Below, piece after piece: positions 44,457-55,350 of a DNA stretch of 64,000 nucleotides. Both the position numbers and the translations under genes were made by a program. Positions within the stretch are counted from its first letter, which is position 1. Each line of letters starts with the position of its first letter. This DNA is from Chamaecyparis obtusa (taxonomy: Eukaryota; Streptophyta; Pinopsida; Cupressales; Cupressaceae), in NCBI GenBank assembly GCA_027943335.1, contig BSBK01001302.1:744001-808000 (forward strand). Reading direction: 5' to 3'. Under the pieces are notes generated by a model. The model ran no database searches, was not told where the DNA came from, and saw only the letters and a program-made list of their open reading frames with translations.

Positions 44457-47090
44457 CTAACTACCCCTAGTTCAGACTCGTCAAAAGAGAAAGGAAAAGG
44501 AACCAATATTTGACCAGTCGCCTAGGAGTAAGTCTAAAACCTGGTTTGACCCAAAGAGCCATTTTAGTGATTTGAGTACCCCCTCAGCACCTTCCCACTC
44601 AGGTATGGATATGAGTTACACCATGACTCAGTGGGAGAGGGAAGCTATGGATCAAACTCTTGATGATATCTATGAAAGAAACAAAGACAAGATGTTGTTT
44701 GGTAATTCCTCTCATGATGTTCAACCTAGTTCACCCCCCATCAGCACTAGGTACCTAGATGCACATCAACAAGCCGAAAGGCATGAGAAACAAGCTCACC
44801 CAGATCAATGGTCACAACACAAAGACCAAGACAATGAACCTGGTGATGCTCATGTCAATGCAACATATACCAATGATTTGTACAAACATTCAAGACCAAA
44901 CTCTCCACTTCGAACAACCTCAAGGCATACAAGTGAGAGGCTAACAAGAATTGAGCGGGAAAAATAGGCTGCAAAAAATGAACGAGCTGCAAAAGAAGAA
45001 AAACTTAGGCTTCTAGAAGAGGAACAATGAGCCTTGTTGGACATAAAGAGAAAATCATTCCAAGAGGAGCAAGATAGGCTGTTAGCCCAACAATTAAACA
45101 CTCAATTCAACAACAGGGGTGCTAACAATGGAAATAATTCTCCTCCCTCCACCCCTTCCAGAACACCAAGAACTAGAAGGTGGTCAAGAACCCCTTCTAG
45201 ATCTCCTAGTCCTAGAGGAAGAAGGGCCTCTCAATATGCTCACTATAGGAGGAAAACCACTCCCAGAAACTCAAGACCACACTCCCAACATGTACATCAT
45301 GGTTCCCAACATGGAGGTGGTAGCTCACATTATGACCTTGATACTCAAGACTTTATGTGAATGCAACAAGAGCCTATCTTCCAACAGTATGTGGATAGGT
45401 ATTTGGAACAAAACAAAGATAAATTCTTGGAAAGTCTAATCAACAAGGGCGCCAGAATCCCTTATAATTTTGATGTGGACAACAAAATACAAAAGCAAAA
45501 TCCCTCTCAAGAGGAATAAATCCACCAAATGAAGCAAATGATGGAGAAAATGATGCAACCTAAGAGCTCATTCTCACTAGACTCGATTTGTCCTAATCCA
45601 TTCGACATGAGTGTGAGTATGAAGGATTTTCCAAGGAGGGTGGAATTCCCTCAATATGATAAATATGATGGCAGTGGTGATCCACACGACCATGTGCACC
45701 AATTCTATACTATGAGCTTTGAATTCCATTAGGATGACTCCTATTTGATGGGGTTGTTCCCTAGAAGTCTTAGAGGACAAGCAATGGAATGGTTTACCAA
45801 TATCACTCCCCCTGTCAAGACTTTTAGAGAACTTGTTCATAGATTCGTTCAACACTTCACATATAATCTATCAAGATCTATTACTATGTTGGACCTATGC
45901 AACTTGAAACAAAATTAGGGGGAACCCTTTGTTACGTTCTTGCAAAGGTGGAGAAGACAGTGCTCTCGATATCCTAGGATGGTCCATGAGGATGAAAAGA
46001 TTGACATACTTGTTAGTAACTTGGTGCCTAAAATGACATATGAGATTAAAAAGATAGTCTTCAATTCCTTTGATACCATGGTTGAAACTACATGTCGCAT
46101 TGATGATGTTCTAAAAGAACAAGGCATTTTGACCAAACATAGAAACAATGGCAACAATGGTCAACACAACAACAAGGATAAAGGGAAGAACAACAATTGG
46201 AACAAGAACAAACAAGTTGTCAATGATGGAGTTTTAGACTCTCCCCAACCTAAAGATCAAGGTGTCCTTCACTTGTCCACTGCAGTTCAAGCTATGAAGC
46301 TCAATGCACCTCCTCAACAAGAAAGTAAACCAAGACATCAGGAGAGGCCCAAAAAGGAAAAACAACAATTTACCAAATTGGGTGACTCATATGAGGATGT
46401 TCTCAAAACTCTCATTGCTAACAACTTGGCACATCCTTAGGATCCTGCAAAACATTACATCCCTGACATTAAGCCACATTGGTGGGATAAGAAGGCTTTT
46501 TGCACGTTTCATAATGGCATTGGGCATACTATTGAGAATTGTTGGAAACTCAAGCACATTATCCAAGATCTCATTGAGAATGGAAAGCTTAAGGTGGATG
46601 GACTAAACACCAATGCTGATCACAAAGCATTTAAGGAACCTTTGCCTAATTACAACAAGGGGGAAACCTCTAAACCAAAGGATGGCAAGGCTACAATCAA
46701 CTACACTTACACAACAACAGAAAATGTGAAAAACATGCTTGAATTTGTGGAGCCAAGTGTTAATATGATGAGGTGTAAGGACCCTCATGGTTATGACTCT
46801 CCCCCTATCTTTGACAAAGAACCTATTGTGGTGTTGAGACGTCCTCATTCTAGGTTATCTTCTCAAGCCCTCAATGCTGTTACCAGGAGTCAAGGCCCTA
46901 TTGTTCTTAGAGGTCCTAGTTTAGGTCCATCCAAAAAACCCAAGCAAGTGGCATCCAAGAATGTCACCAAATCTACCACTACTCCCAAACCAAACTGCAA
47001 TCTTGTAGATCAGTTACAGAAAAATCCAGCACAAATATCAATCTTGGAGCTTCTAGAGTTGTCCCCTTGACATAAACAGATCCTTGAGGA
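44457..47090 (+). pseudogene. Gypsy element B: gag
   Basis: Coding similarity begins near 44,457 after a TAA, without an ATG (QKRKEKEPIFDQ, then TWFDPKSHFSD). A Glu/Arg-rich coiled-coil-like segment (about 44,970-45,080) and an Arg/Ser-rich stretch (SRTPRTRRWSRTPSRSPSP, about 45,155) precede the capsid core: PQYDKYDGSGDPHDHVHQFY, LRGQAMEWFTNITPP and PFVTFLQRWRRQCSRYPRMV. The zinc knuckle CTFHNGIGHTIENC (about 46,500) is of C-X2-H-X4-H-X4-C type. Stops: 44,966 TAG, 45,028 TGA, 45,358 TGA, 45,517 TAA, 45,730 TAG, 45,916 TAG, 46,438 TAG and 47,068 TGA. The Arg/Ser-rich part is absent from A's gag. Confidence 0.87.
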
Positions 47091-49070
47091 TGCTTTGTGC
47101 ACAACAAATGTCCCCAACAACATAGATATAGACCAATTTCAAGGCATGGTGAATCACATTACTAGCCCACATTACCTCTGTTTCTCAGAAGATGATGACA
47201 AATCCCTAAGCCATCCCCACAATCTTGCCCTTCACATTGAAGTAATGATTCATAAAACCCATGTTAGACACATGTTGATAGATGGGGGTGCTGGGCTAAA
47301 TATTTGTACTTTAAGTTTTTTTAAAACTTTGGGCTATTCAAACAAAGTGATCGACACTAAAAAGAAGATCACTATAAAGGCCTATGATGAGACAGAATGA
47401 AGTTCTAAGGGGTTAGTTGTCCTTCCTGTTAGGATTGACCCAGTTGAAAAAGATATCTTGTTCCAAATTGTTGATACTAGACCCCTTGTATACAACATTT
47501 TATTGGGTAGACCATGGATTCATGACATGCAGGCAGTGCCGTCTACCTACCACCAGTGTGTTAAGTTCCCCTACAATGGAATATAAATTTGCATACCAGG
47601 GGATAGCACTTTATTAGTTAATTCAATCTCAGCTAATGTTCATGTCCCTCTTAATCAAGAAGCAGAGGATTATCAAGCAACTTTAATAGACTATCAAGAC
47701 AAGTTTAAATCAGTAGACCTTGGCATGGGGGGGTATCAACTTGACTCTTTTGCAAAGATGCTTGTTTCCCCTAGGTCCTATGGAAAGCCTTCACAGGAGA
47801 TGAAACCATCTTCTTTGGCAATGACACTATTTGACAAGTTTGTTGAATCCTCAGTACCAATACAAGATGAAAAAGAGGAATTAGCTATTCAAGATTGGAT
47901 ATACAAAGAGGAGAAGTACTAGCACAATGAAAATTTCTCCCCCTCTCCTAAGTCCTATGGGAGAGGATATAATTTTGTCAAGAAGATGGGTTATCTAGGA
48001 TATGGCCCTCTTAGTCACAGGTTAGATGCTAGAGCCGAACCACTTAATCATGATATTTTTGGACGTAAGTCTAAGAAACCAGTTGGCCTAGGCTTTATGA
48101 AGAATAACAAGTGCATTGTCCCCATTCCTGATAGGTGGGATAGTAGAGATGACACATAATATGTACCATATTTGACAAATCAATAAGACATGACAGATGA
48201 TTGGGTACCTTCAACAAATCTCCTTTGGGGAGATTCAAGAGATTTAACAATTGACAGTCCTCCTATCCTAGCTACGATAGATAGTGACTATATGAATGCA
48301 AGATTGACTATGGATAGTGTCTCCATCCCAGCTACAATGAATGGTGATAATTCAAATAATTTTGTGATTGATCAAATTGCTAGAGGAGAGGAAACTGTTC
48401 CAAATCTTGAGGCTTCTACATCACGAGGCCCCAACAATAATTCAGAAATAGACTCTCATGAGTTTGAATGGGATTCAATCTCAGACACAATAGTTGACTT
48501 GGATATGGATGTTGTCCACACTTATAGTTCTCAACCTGACATAGCTGATGAGTCATGTGTAAGATTAGAAGATTGGAACCCACATGTCGCATTAGTAGAT
48601 GATTCTTCGCTCGATAGGGTAAATTCTAATTTAGACACCTTAGAGGGATACTTGACAGACTCCAATTCTGTGGTCACCAGAGATAACATCACCTATATCC
48701 TTAATATTGAACCAGTCATTAACCTACCCCTTATTGACCCCAACCTTATTGATTGGTCTCAACGTTACCAAGATCCTCAACTCTTGACATTTCATAATGT
48801 CTATGAGATCACCTGCTATCTAAATGCCACTGAACCTATAGTCTCTTCCACCAGTGAACCGGCTACCCATATAACAGAACCTGACATCAAGTACCTTAGT
48901 CACAAGATAAAAAGAAAAGAAAAAAAGAATAAGAGTTCTGATGGCGAAAACCACTGTGTGGCGGTGTCAGATTCAAAAAAAGTAAAAATAAAAGACGTAT
49001 CCAAAGGTGAAAACCTCTCTAAGGCACCTACAGATGAGGTACTTGATAGTCTTCCAAGCTATTTTTAGGA
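47091..49070 (+). pseudogene. Gypsy element B: protease, G-patch and acidic linker
   Basis: The protease holds MLIDGGAGLNIC (about 47,275, D-G-G variant) and YNILLGRPWIHDM (about 47,490). The G-patch-like block starts SYGRGYNFVKKMGYLGYGPL (about 47,950) and ends VGLGFMKN near 48,105; it lacks one of the later Gly residues seen in A and D. The acidic linker contains SHEFEWDSISDTIVDLDMDV (about 48,460) and CYLNATEP, then a Lys-rich KRKEKKNKSSDGENH (about 48,915). Stops lie near 47,398, 47,584, 47,920, 48,157, 48,184 and 49,066. The order is identical to A and D. Confidence 0.85.
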
Positions 49071-49083
49071 TAGATCATCAGTA

Positions 49084-50990
49084 TTGGTTGAACCTATAGA
49101 AGCTGTTAATTTGGGAATAGAAGAGGCTCCAAAAATTGTACACTTGGCTAAATCTTTATCACCTCAAGAAAAGAAAGCCTACACTAAGTTCCTCCAAAAG
49201 AAGAAAATTAATTTTTCATGGACATATTCAGACATGCCAGGCTTGGACACTAATCTCATTATGCATCATTTGTCCATAGCTCCAGGTCTGAAACCAGTCA
49301 AACAAAAGTTGAGAAAAATGCACCCTCATATAGCTCTTTTAGTGAAGGCTGAATTAGAAAAGCTCCTTGGTGTAGGATTCATTAGAGCCAAAGACTATGC
49401 TGACTGGATTTCCAACATTATACCTATTTCTAAACATGATAAATCCATTTGAATCTGCACAGATTTTAGAGATCTTAACAGAGCATGCCCAAAGGATGAT
49501 TTTCCACTTCCTAACATAGACATGATAGTGGACATGATGACGGGCTATGAGATATATTCCTTGATGGATGGTTTTTCTAGGTATAATCAAATCAAGATTG
49601 CTCCTGAGGATTAGGAAAAGACTACATTCACATGCGCATGGGGTACTTATTGTTGGAATGTCATGCCCTTTGGATTGAAAAATGCAAGAGCTACTTATCA
49701 AAGAGATATGACAACCATCTTCCATGACATGATGCATAAGAATATGGAAGATTCTGTGGATGACACCCTCGCTAAGTCTAAGAAAATAGGAACACATCTG
49801 GCTGATTTAGAAGCAATTCTGGATCGCATGGAACAATTTCAACTAAGATTAAACCCCAAAAAGTGTGCATTTGGTGTTACTTATGGAAAATTATTGGGAT
49901 TCATCGTTTCAGCCAAAGGGATAGAAGTGGACCCAGAAAAAGTCCAAGCCATTATAAACATGCCACCTCCCAAAAATATCAGTCAAATGAGGAGTCTTCA
50001 AGGGTGCCTTCAATCCATAAGGAGGTTTATTTCACAATTGGCAGATAGAGCGCAGTCCTTTAACAAAAATTTTCATAAAGGTGTTCAGTGTGTCTGGAAT
50101 GAGGATTGCTAGAAGAGCATGGATCAAATTAAGGAATACTTGGTAAGTCCTCCCATTTTAATACCTCCCATTCTAGGAAAACCCCTCATTTTGTATGTCT
50201 TAGCTATTGAATCTTCACTGGGGGCATTGTTGGCTCAATTAGATGAACAAGGGAAAGAAAGGGCCATATATTACATTAGCCGCACTCTTGTTGCTTATGA
50301 GGTCAATTATACTAGTATTGAAAAAGCTTGCCTTGCAGTAGTGTTTGCCTCTCAAAAATTGTGACACTATATGCTTGTGCACACCATACACCTCACAGCA
50401 AAAATAGATCCTCTCAAATACTTTCTCGGTAAAGCTTCTCTCATGGGTAGACTCGCTAAATGGATGATGATTCTTTCTGAATTTGACATAGATTATATTG
50501 AATGCAAGGCAATCAAAGGCTAGGCTATTGCAGATCAACTGGCTAATTTCCCAATTCAAGATAATATGCCCATTCAAGTCAATTTCCCAGATGAACATCT
50601 TAGGTACATGATTGAAAGATCTTAGAAACTGTTCTTTGATGGTTCCTGCATGCAAAATGGTTCTGGAGCTAGTGTGTTGTTTGTCTCTCCTCATGGGTAC
50701 ACTATTCCCAAATCCTACAAGTTACTCTTCCTATGCACAAACAACATAGCTGAGTATGAGGCTTTAACAAATAGACTAAAAATGGCTATAGAGTGGAATA
50801 TCACAGAACTACATATCTATGGGGATTCTCAGCTGATCATTAATCAAGTCAATGAGAAATACCAAACAAAAGATGACAAGTTGATACCTTACAAAAAAAT
50901 GGTTGATTCATTAAGATGGTATTTTACTTTTGTCACTTTTCAGCAAATCCCTAGGGCTGAGAATGAAGCAGTTGATGCTATGGCGACCCT
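49084..50990 (+). pseudogene. Gypsy element B: RT, gypsy RNase H and archaeal RNase H
   Basis: RT: SWTYSDMPGLDTNLIMHHLS, LRKMHPHIALLVKAELEKLL, FRDLNRACPKDDFPLPN and MPFGLKNARATYQRDM. The catalytic box reads SVDD at about 49,757 (Tyr lost, both Asp kept). Gypsy RNase H runs from about 50,180 (LILYVLAIESSLGALLAQ) to KIDPLKYF. Archaeal-type RNase H (FFDGSCMQNGSGAS, AEYEA, YGDSQLI) spans about 50,630-50,850, then PRAENEAVDAMA. Stops: 49,450, 49,612, 50,110, 50,362, 50,521 and 50,623. All domains stay in one frame. Confidence 0.9.
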
Positions 50991-52374
50991 TGCTTTGCTT
51001 CTCCAGTTAGAAGAACATGAGTCCAGATATGAATTCTTGGTGGAAGAGCTACATCATCCCATATTTGACTCACCCAAAAACCATGTCATTTGCACCCTTG
51101 TCAATCATGAATCCTCTCTCTATGGTGCTATTTACTCATATCTCCATGATGGCATCATCCTCGACACATTTAACCGATCTAAAAGAAGAAACCTTGTCTG
51201 TAACGCCTCTTGCCATTCCCTCATCTCTGGTGATTTGTATAGAAGGGGTCTAGATGGGACACTTCTTAGGTGCTTAGAAAAGGAGGAATCCAATCAAGTG
51301 CTAGTTGACATCTATGAGGGCATATGTGGGGGACATTCTAATGGTCTTTCCATGGCTAGAAGGTTGCTTAGGGTAGGGTACTATTGGCCTATGATGCAGA
51401 TAGATGCAGTAGCTTTTGCCAAGTCTTGTGAAAAATGTCAGAAACATGGACACCTAATACATGCTCCAGGTAGGGAGCTAATTCCTTCTATATCTCACTG
51501 GCCATTTCAGCGATGGGCCTTTGACCTTGTTGGGTAGATTCATCCCAACTCATCAGGTGGACATAAGTTTATTATCACTGCTATTGACTACTTCACAAAA
51601 TGGGTAGAGGTTGTTCCACTTTCTGTTGCCTCAAGCAAGACAATATCTTTATTCATTTTAAACCATATCATCTATTGATATGGAGTACCATTTGAGATCA
51701 TCACTGACAATGGAGGTTAGTTCAACAATAAGGACCTTACACAACTTTGCCAAAGATTTAAGATAAAGCAACATTGGTCCTCCATTTACTTCCCGCAAGG
51801 AAATGGTCAGGCAGAGGCTTCAAATAAAACCATTCTCAAGATTTTACATAGAACAGTTCATAAGAATGGTAGAGACTGGCACCTATAGATAAACCCAGCC
51901 TTGTGGGCCTATAGAATGAGTATTCATACTCCAACTGGGGCTACTCCTTTTGCCCTCACATATGGTGCTGAAGCAGTGTTACCTTTAGAGGTTGAGATTC
52001 CATCACTTAGAGTCTCTCTCAAAGGTCTAGTTGGAGATGAAGATTATCATGCCATGAGATTACAAGAATTGGAACTTCTGGATGAAAAGCGTAAAGCATC
52101 ATTTGACCAAATGAGGGTCTACCAGAAGTGGATGTCCAAGGCATTCAACAAAAAGGTTCACCCTAGAGAATTCCAAGTAGGAGATCTTGTCCTATGAGAG
52201 AATCCTAAGAACCAACAAAATAGAGAACAGAAGGGAAAATTCAAACCTAATTGGCTTGGACCCTACATTATCACAACATCTTTTGGTACAGGTGCTTATC
52301 TACTATCTACTAAAGAGGGGGAGTAGGTCCCTGAGCCTATCAATGTTTTGCACATGAAGAAGTTCTATCCTTGA
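50991..52374 (+). pseudogene. Gypsy element B: integrase
   Basis: Zinc motif: IYEGICGGHSNGLSMARRLL to CEKCQKHGHL (about 51,310-51,450). Catalytic residues: WAFDLVG (about 51,520), TDNGG (about 51,705) and GQAEASNK (about 51,808). The tail has REFQVGDLVL, KFKPNWLGPYI and INVLHMKKFYP, with stop TGA at 52,372-52,374. Internal stops lie near 51,535, 51,676, 51,718, 51,886, 52,195 and 52,324. There is no chromodomain. The same frame as gag continues unbroken by indels. Confidence 0.9.
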
Positions 52375-52534
52375 TGCCCGTTCTGTCTGGGGGCATCCTT
52401 TGTATATAATTATGATCCTAAAAAAATTCCAAAAAATTTGATATATGATCCTAAAAAAATCCCAAAAAAATCCATATATGATGCTGAAAAAATACAAAAA
52501 AAAATGAAAAATTTCAAAATATCAAAAAAATAGA

Positions 52535-52655
52535 AAAAGTGCCTTGGTGAAAACCTGGAAACAGGCACCTTGGTAGCAAAAATACAAAAAAATAATAAAA
52601 AGTCCTGAAAAAATCTTCCAAGTGGTGAAAACTTGGAAATAGGTGCTACTTGAGG
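52535..52655 (+). repeat. GTGCCTTGGTGAAAAC...GGCACC repeats (element B)
   Basis: The first unit, from about 52,540 to 52,572, has GTGCCT and AGGCAC as exact inverted arms around GGTGAAAACCTGGAAAC. A weaker copy is at about 52,623-52,655. They correspond to A's units at 29,634-29,845. Confidence 0.65.
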
Positions 52656-53253
52656 CCTTTGCACCCCTATTTCTTAGCATGCATCCTTGACACTTAGCCT
52701 TTCTCCATCATGCCTTGTCCTTGTTGCCTTGGTTTGGAATTGGTCTTTGTCTTTGTCTAGGGGGCATCACTATGTTAGCTTTGGTCTCTTGGATATGCTT
52801 ATCTTTAGGACACCTCGCAAATGGTGTTTTTCAAGACCAACCCAACTGTGTTTTTCAACACAACCCTTGACATCGAGTGTTTTTCAACACTTATCAATTT
52901 GGTCTTATCCAGTTTGGTCATGTGATCTTACCTGCTAGCAAGCATTCAATCCTTATCCTCAGAACTCAGTATCAGTTTACACACTTAAAATTTTTAAATG
53001 CAACACTTAATGCTTGAGATATGTCATGATCTTTTCTTTGTGTGTTGACTGATATTGATTTTTGTTGAGTGTCCTTGTCTAACAAGTCTCTCCGTGATGC
53101 ATAGCTAGAGGACTTGGGGCATGGGGCATGTTTTTATTTGCTTTCTTCTTGTGGGTGTTGTCTTGAACTTCTTCAGTGTCTCTTGTTGTCTCCTTGACAC
53201 ACTTAGGAGATTTGAGGCATCATCCTTGACTGTTTTAGCACAACCATTCTCAT

Positions 53254-53354
53254 GGTCATCCCGACGTTTATGCCTTGATGCAAGAGTGGTTTTGCTACAT
53301 TAAATTGGGTAAGCTAACATTGTAGTCATCTTGACCTTTATGTCTTTGATGCTC
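53254..53354 (+). repeat. Paired 3'-region repeats of element B
   Basis: GGTCATCCCGACGTTTATG at 53,254 and AGTCATCTTGACCTTTATG at 53,324, both followed within a few bases by TTGATGC, 70 bp apart. They match the pair in A at 30,602 and 30,668. Confidence 0.65.
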
Positions 53355-54286
53355 ATGTTAGAATCTTTCCACATTCCAATCTGATATAAATCACATTCAT
53401 ATCTTCATAGTTTCATTTGTAACTAATTATGATTGTGTGATCGTTTGATGTCTGGTAATAATGGCCCAATGATGAAAATAAGTTCTCTTACATTCTCTAA
53501 TGAATGATGAACACAAAAACCTATGTTACCCATGCAAGTACACCTTTTCATTTTCATGTAGCTTGCATTATTTAGACTTCATGTTCAATTTGCACTTTAA
53601 GGCTGCATTATGAGTTTGAGAGGGTTTCCTTCATCTTTCTTGTGGACTTTCAGTCAACTGTGGTCACGACTTGATCTTCATTTCCTTATCTTCTTTCGTG
53701 ATCTCAATCAAAATTTCCTATCTTAAACAATTGATTGATTTTGATGCATCCTCTTTCTTGAGGAAAATTCTCTTTCTTCTCTCCATTTCTTTCCATTTCT
53801 TCCAAACTTCTATCTTCCATTCGCTTTCCCCCCACGTCTTTTCTTCTAATTCAACCTTGGGGCATAATCTTTCTTCCTGATCTACCTTGGTTCTGTGATT
53901 TTTTTTATCTTTCATCTTATGTCAAGAACCTTATGTTTAGTTCGATTTGATCAAATTTATCAATTTACTATTTCTCCTCTATCTCATTTCAATTTCGATC
54001 ATGAGGGGGCAGTACCTACCAAACTTCAATGCTTGATTCAGCTTTATCAAATTTATCAATTGCTTCTCTTGGGGCAACCTTGCTTGAGATTCTTATCTCT
54101 TATTTGAGACTTGATAATTACCTATTCACAGGTGTTGGCCTTGTCTTTTTCAGTCTGCTTATCTATGTCCTGATGTGTTCCCATCTGTCGAACACACATC
54201 TAGGTTGTTTTGTGATCCCAAATTGATCTCACACTTCAATTCCATTCTTTGACTACATGTGATCCCAAGTCGACCTCACATTAGTC

Positions 54287-54299
54287 AAAGAGGGGCAAA
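54287..54299 (+). other. Polypurine tract of element B
   Basis: AAAGAGGGGCAAA directly before the 3' LTR; one C interrupts the purine run. Confidence 0.8.
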
Positions 54300-55345
54300 T
54301 GTATGCACCCTAAAATGGTCGCCTAGACTTTGGGCCCCATTTATTCAATTATCAAAAATTAAATCCTGAATCAATGCTTTGCAACATATTCGAATTAAAC
54401 TTCTTTGATCAAATCATAACCATTTGAATTATTTCATTTCTTCCTGAGGTTTGAATATTTAATTAATTTTATTTAATTAATTAAGAAACATAAATCCCTT
54501 TTAAATAAATAAATAATATTATTTATTTGAAATAAATATTTCTTAACTGAAATAAAGTTATTTAATTAAAATTCATTTTTAATTAAATGATTTTATTTTA
54601 TTTCATTAATATTTATCTTTAAATTATATAATTAGGAGAGATATTATTTTTTTAAATTAAATAAATAAAATATCTTCTCCAAAATATCTTTTGTGATGGA
54701 AAAGGAAACAAATCGATTATTAAAAAAATGAAATAAATGCAATTCCATTTTCCTACAAACCTTCTAAAATGACATTTGTTTCCTCTTTTCCATTTATCCC
54801 ACATTGCTTCTAGATTTGCATTCAAATCCACATTTTACTATAAAAGGAGCCCTCTCCTTCTCAATTACATACCCCGAACTTTCACATCATACTTATGCTA
54901 TAAATTTTCACAGAGTTTTGAATTTCATTATTGCATATTTACATACTCATAGCATTTTAATTTGATTTATCTCATTGTTTTAGTTTAAATTTCATATAGA
55001 TTAATCTCATATAGACTATTTTAGATTGCATATTTATGTTTGATTTTCATATAGTTTAATCTCCATTTCAATAATTTAGTTTATTACTTGCATTTGCAAT
55101 CATATTAGATTAATTCTCATTTGCATGCATGAGCTAGGTTCAATGGAGATTAGCATGCTTGCTATTCATCCTTGAATCTCTCATTTTGGGGTGTACTTGC
55201 ATGGGTTGACTAGGTCGATCTAAGGGCCTCAATATCAATCCCTGCACATACTCAGATAGAGAGTTGTGAGTCGGTTTGCGAGGACTCATTATTGAGTCTC
55301 CTTGCATGCAAGGATTCATAGAAGTGTCACAATTTTTGTGATACA
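54300..55345 (+). repeat. 3' LTR of gypsy element B
   Basis: 1,046 bp, TGTATGCACCCTAAAATGG to TTTTTGTGATACA, highly similar to 39,875-40,936. The TATA box CTATAAAAGGAGCCC is at about 54,840. It is followed by CTAGG and then copia C sequence. Confidence 0.95.
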
Positions 55346-55350
55346 CTAGG

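Larger units (their letters stand above)
52375..54286 (+). other. Element B 3' region, non-coding
   Basis: 1.9 kb between pol and the polypurine tract. It has hairpin-like repeats near 52,535-52,655, a pair of (G/A)GTCATC..GAC.TTTATG motifs at 53,254 and 53,324 (as in A), and Phe/Ser-rich frames that look like chance. No PMD motif is found on either strand, in contrast to A. Confidence 0.7.
39875..55345 (+). mobile_element. Ty3/gypsy Tat-type retrotransposon B
   Basis: 15.5 kb, LTRs 39,875-40,936 and 54,300-55,345, flanked by CTGGG (39,870-39,874) and CTAGG (55,346-55,350), a 5 bp target duplication with one G/A mismatch. Gag-pol is one frame from about 44,457 to 52,374, broken only by stops. 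It is a sister to element A in protein, leader, 3' repeats and polypurine tract, but has no antisense PMD gene. Its LTR is more like H's than A's. It is the youngest insertion in the D-C-B stack. Confidence 0.95.

Noticed and set aside
44457..52374. Idea that TAG is a sense codon here because so many frames contain it
   Set aside because: TGA and TAA also occur within frames, catalytic residues are lost in several places, and the excess of TAG is explained by C-to-T change at CAG and TGG. A nuclear plant genome with a changed code is not supported.
53671..54226. Ser/Phe/Leu-rich frames in B's 3' region
   Set aside because: Chance open frames in CT-rich DNA; no motif, and not conserved in element A at the matching place.
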